A DNA stretch of 64,000 bases from Pseudoalteromonas sp. 0303 (lineage in GTDB: Bacteria; Pseudomonadota; Gammaproteobacteria; Enterobacterales; Alteromonadaceae): NCBI RefSeq assembly GCF_013349995.1, contig NZ_JABVXF010000017.1, positions 31,989 to 95,988 of the forward strand, written 5' to 3'. The notes beneath the pieces are model-generated. The model saw only the letters and a list, made by a program, of their open reading frames with translations, made no database searches and had not been told where the DNA came from. The first letter of the stretch is position 1, and each line of letters begins with the position of its first letter. The position numbers and the translations under genes are program-made. This document shows positions 63,936-64,000 of the stretch, one piece after another.

Positions 63936-64000
63936 TGGCGTCCCCAAGGGGATTCGAACCCCTGTTACCGCCGTGAAAGGGCGGTGTCCTAGGCCTCTAG
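63936..64000 (-). tRNA. tRNA-Glu (anticodon TTC), second copy, cut by the window edge
   Basis: 65 of the expected 76 bases are visible; the first 11 bases of the acceptor and D-arm lie outside. The visible part is identical to the copy at 63782. The 3' flank CTTAAAGTAAG is also shared, indicating a tandem duplication that includes part of the spacer. Confidence 0.95.

Overview
The window reads as chromosomal DNA of a marine gammaproteobacterium of the order Alteromonadales, most likely Pseudoalteromonas or a close relative. The basis is the gene content (rsxABCDGE-nth order, RadD, PolB, DinG, PriC and YbaM homologues, three TonB-dependent receptors with a VERI-x-VTGSRIK amino end), the low G+C intergenic DNA and the tandem identical tRNA genes. 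I saw no insertion sequence, integrase, prophage or CRISPR array. The left end cuts a tamA gene and the right end cuts a tRNA-Glu gene.

Layout. 0-8.4 kb: tamA (partial, TTG start), an RraB-like protein, radD, an H-NS-type protein and a very large BvgS/EvgS-like hybrid kinase. 8.5-26.7 kb: an accessory, nutrient-uptake region with three TonB-dependent receptors, an S9 prolyl oligopeptidase, a SAM methyltransferase, two tandem secreted DUF547 proteins, a TPR protein with a 2OG-Fe(II) oxygenase-like tail and a TPR sulfotransferase. 27-42.3 kb: DNA metabolism and housekeeping: polB, a second TPR sulfotransferase, the overlapping run dinG-yfcA-priC-HDAC-like, then comFB-like and ybaM, an EamA transporter, a PspB-like protein and the leftward group MATE-uvrB-two methyltransferases. 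42.3-45.7 kb: an AT-rich gap with a DnaA-box-like inverted repeat, three identical tRNA-Asn genes behind a strong promoter, and a LapD-like protein with degenerate GGDEF and EAL domains. 45.9-52.6 kb: rsxABCDGE-nth, with a repeat-expanded RsxC tail. 52.7-64 kb: an S10 carboxypeptidase, an Orn/Lys/Arg-type decarboxylase, gloA, a solute-binding protein translationally coupled to a hybrid kinase, a three-gene HlyD/ABC exporter, and tRNA-Glu genes.

How the parts work together. The receptors, the S9 and S10 peptidases and the secreted DUF547 proteins look like a peptide-scavenging repertoire. The three receptors share a nearly identical ribosome-binding site and signal-peptide DNA. Each is preceded by a short stem-loop of different sequence, which suggests common post-transcriptional control. 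Several genes start only a few bases after the terminator of the gene upstream, so readthrough may set their expression. A LexA-like half-perfect box precedes dinG. The best candidates for something not yet described are the receptor leader hairpins, the binding-protein/kinase pair, the TPR-sulfotransferase/2OG-oxygenase/receptor neighbourhood, and two places where a hairpin appears to hide or bridge a Shine-Dalgarno sequence (20278-20314 and 51961-51998).
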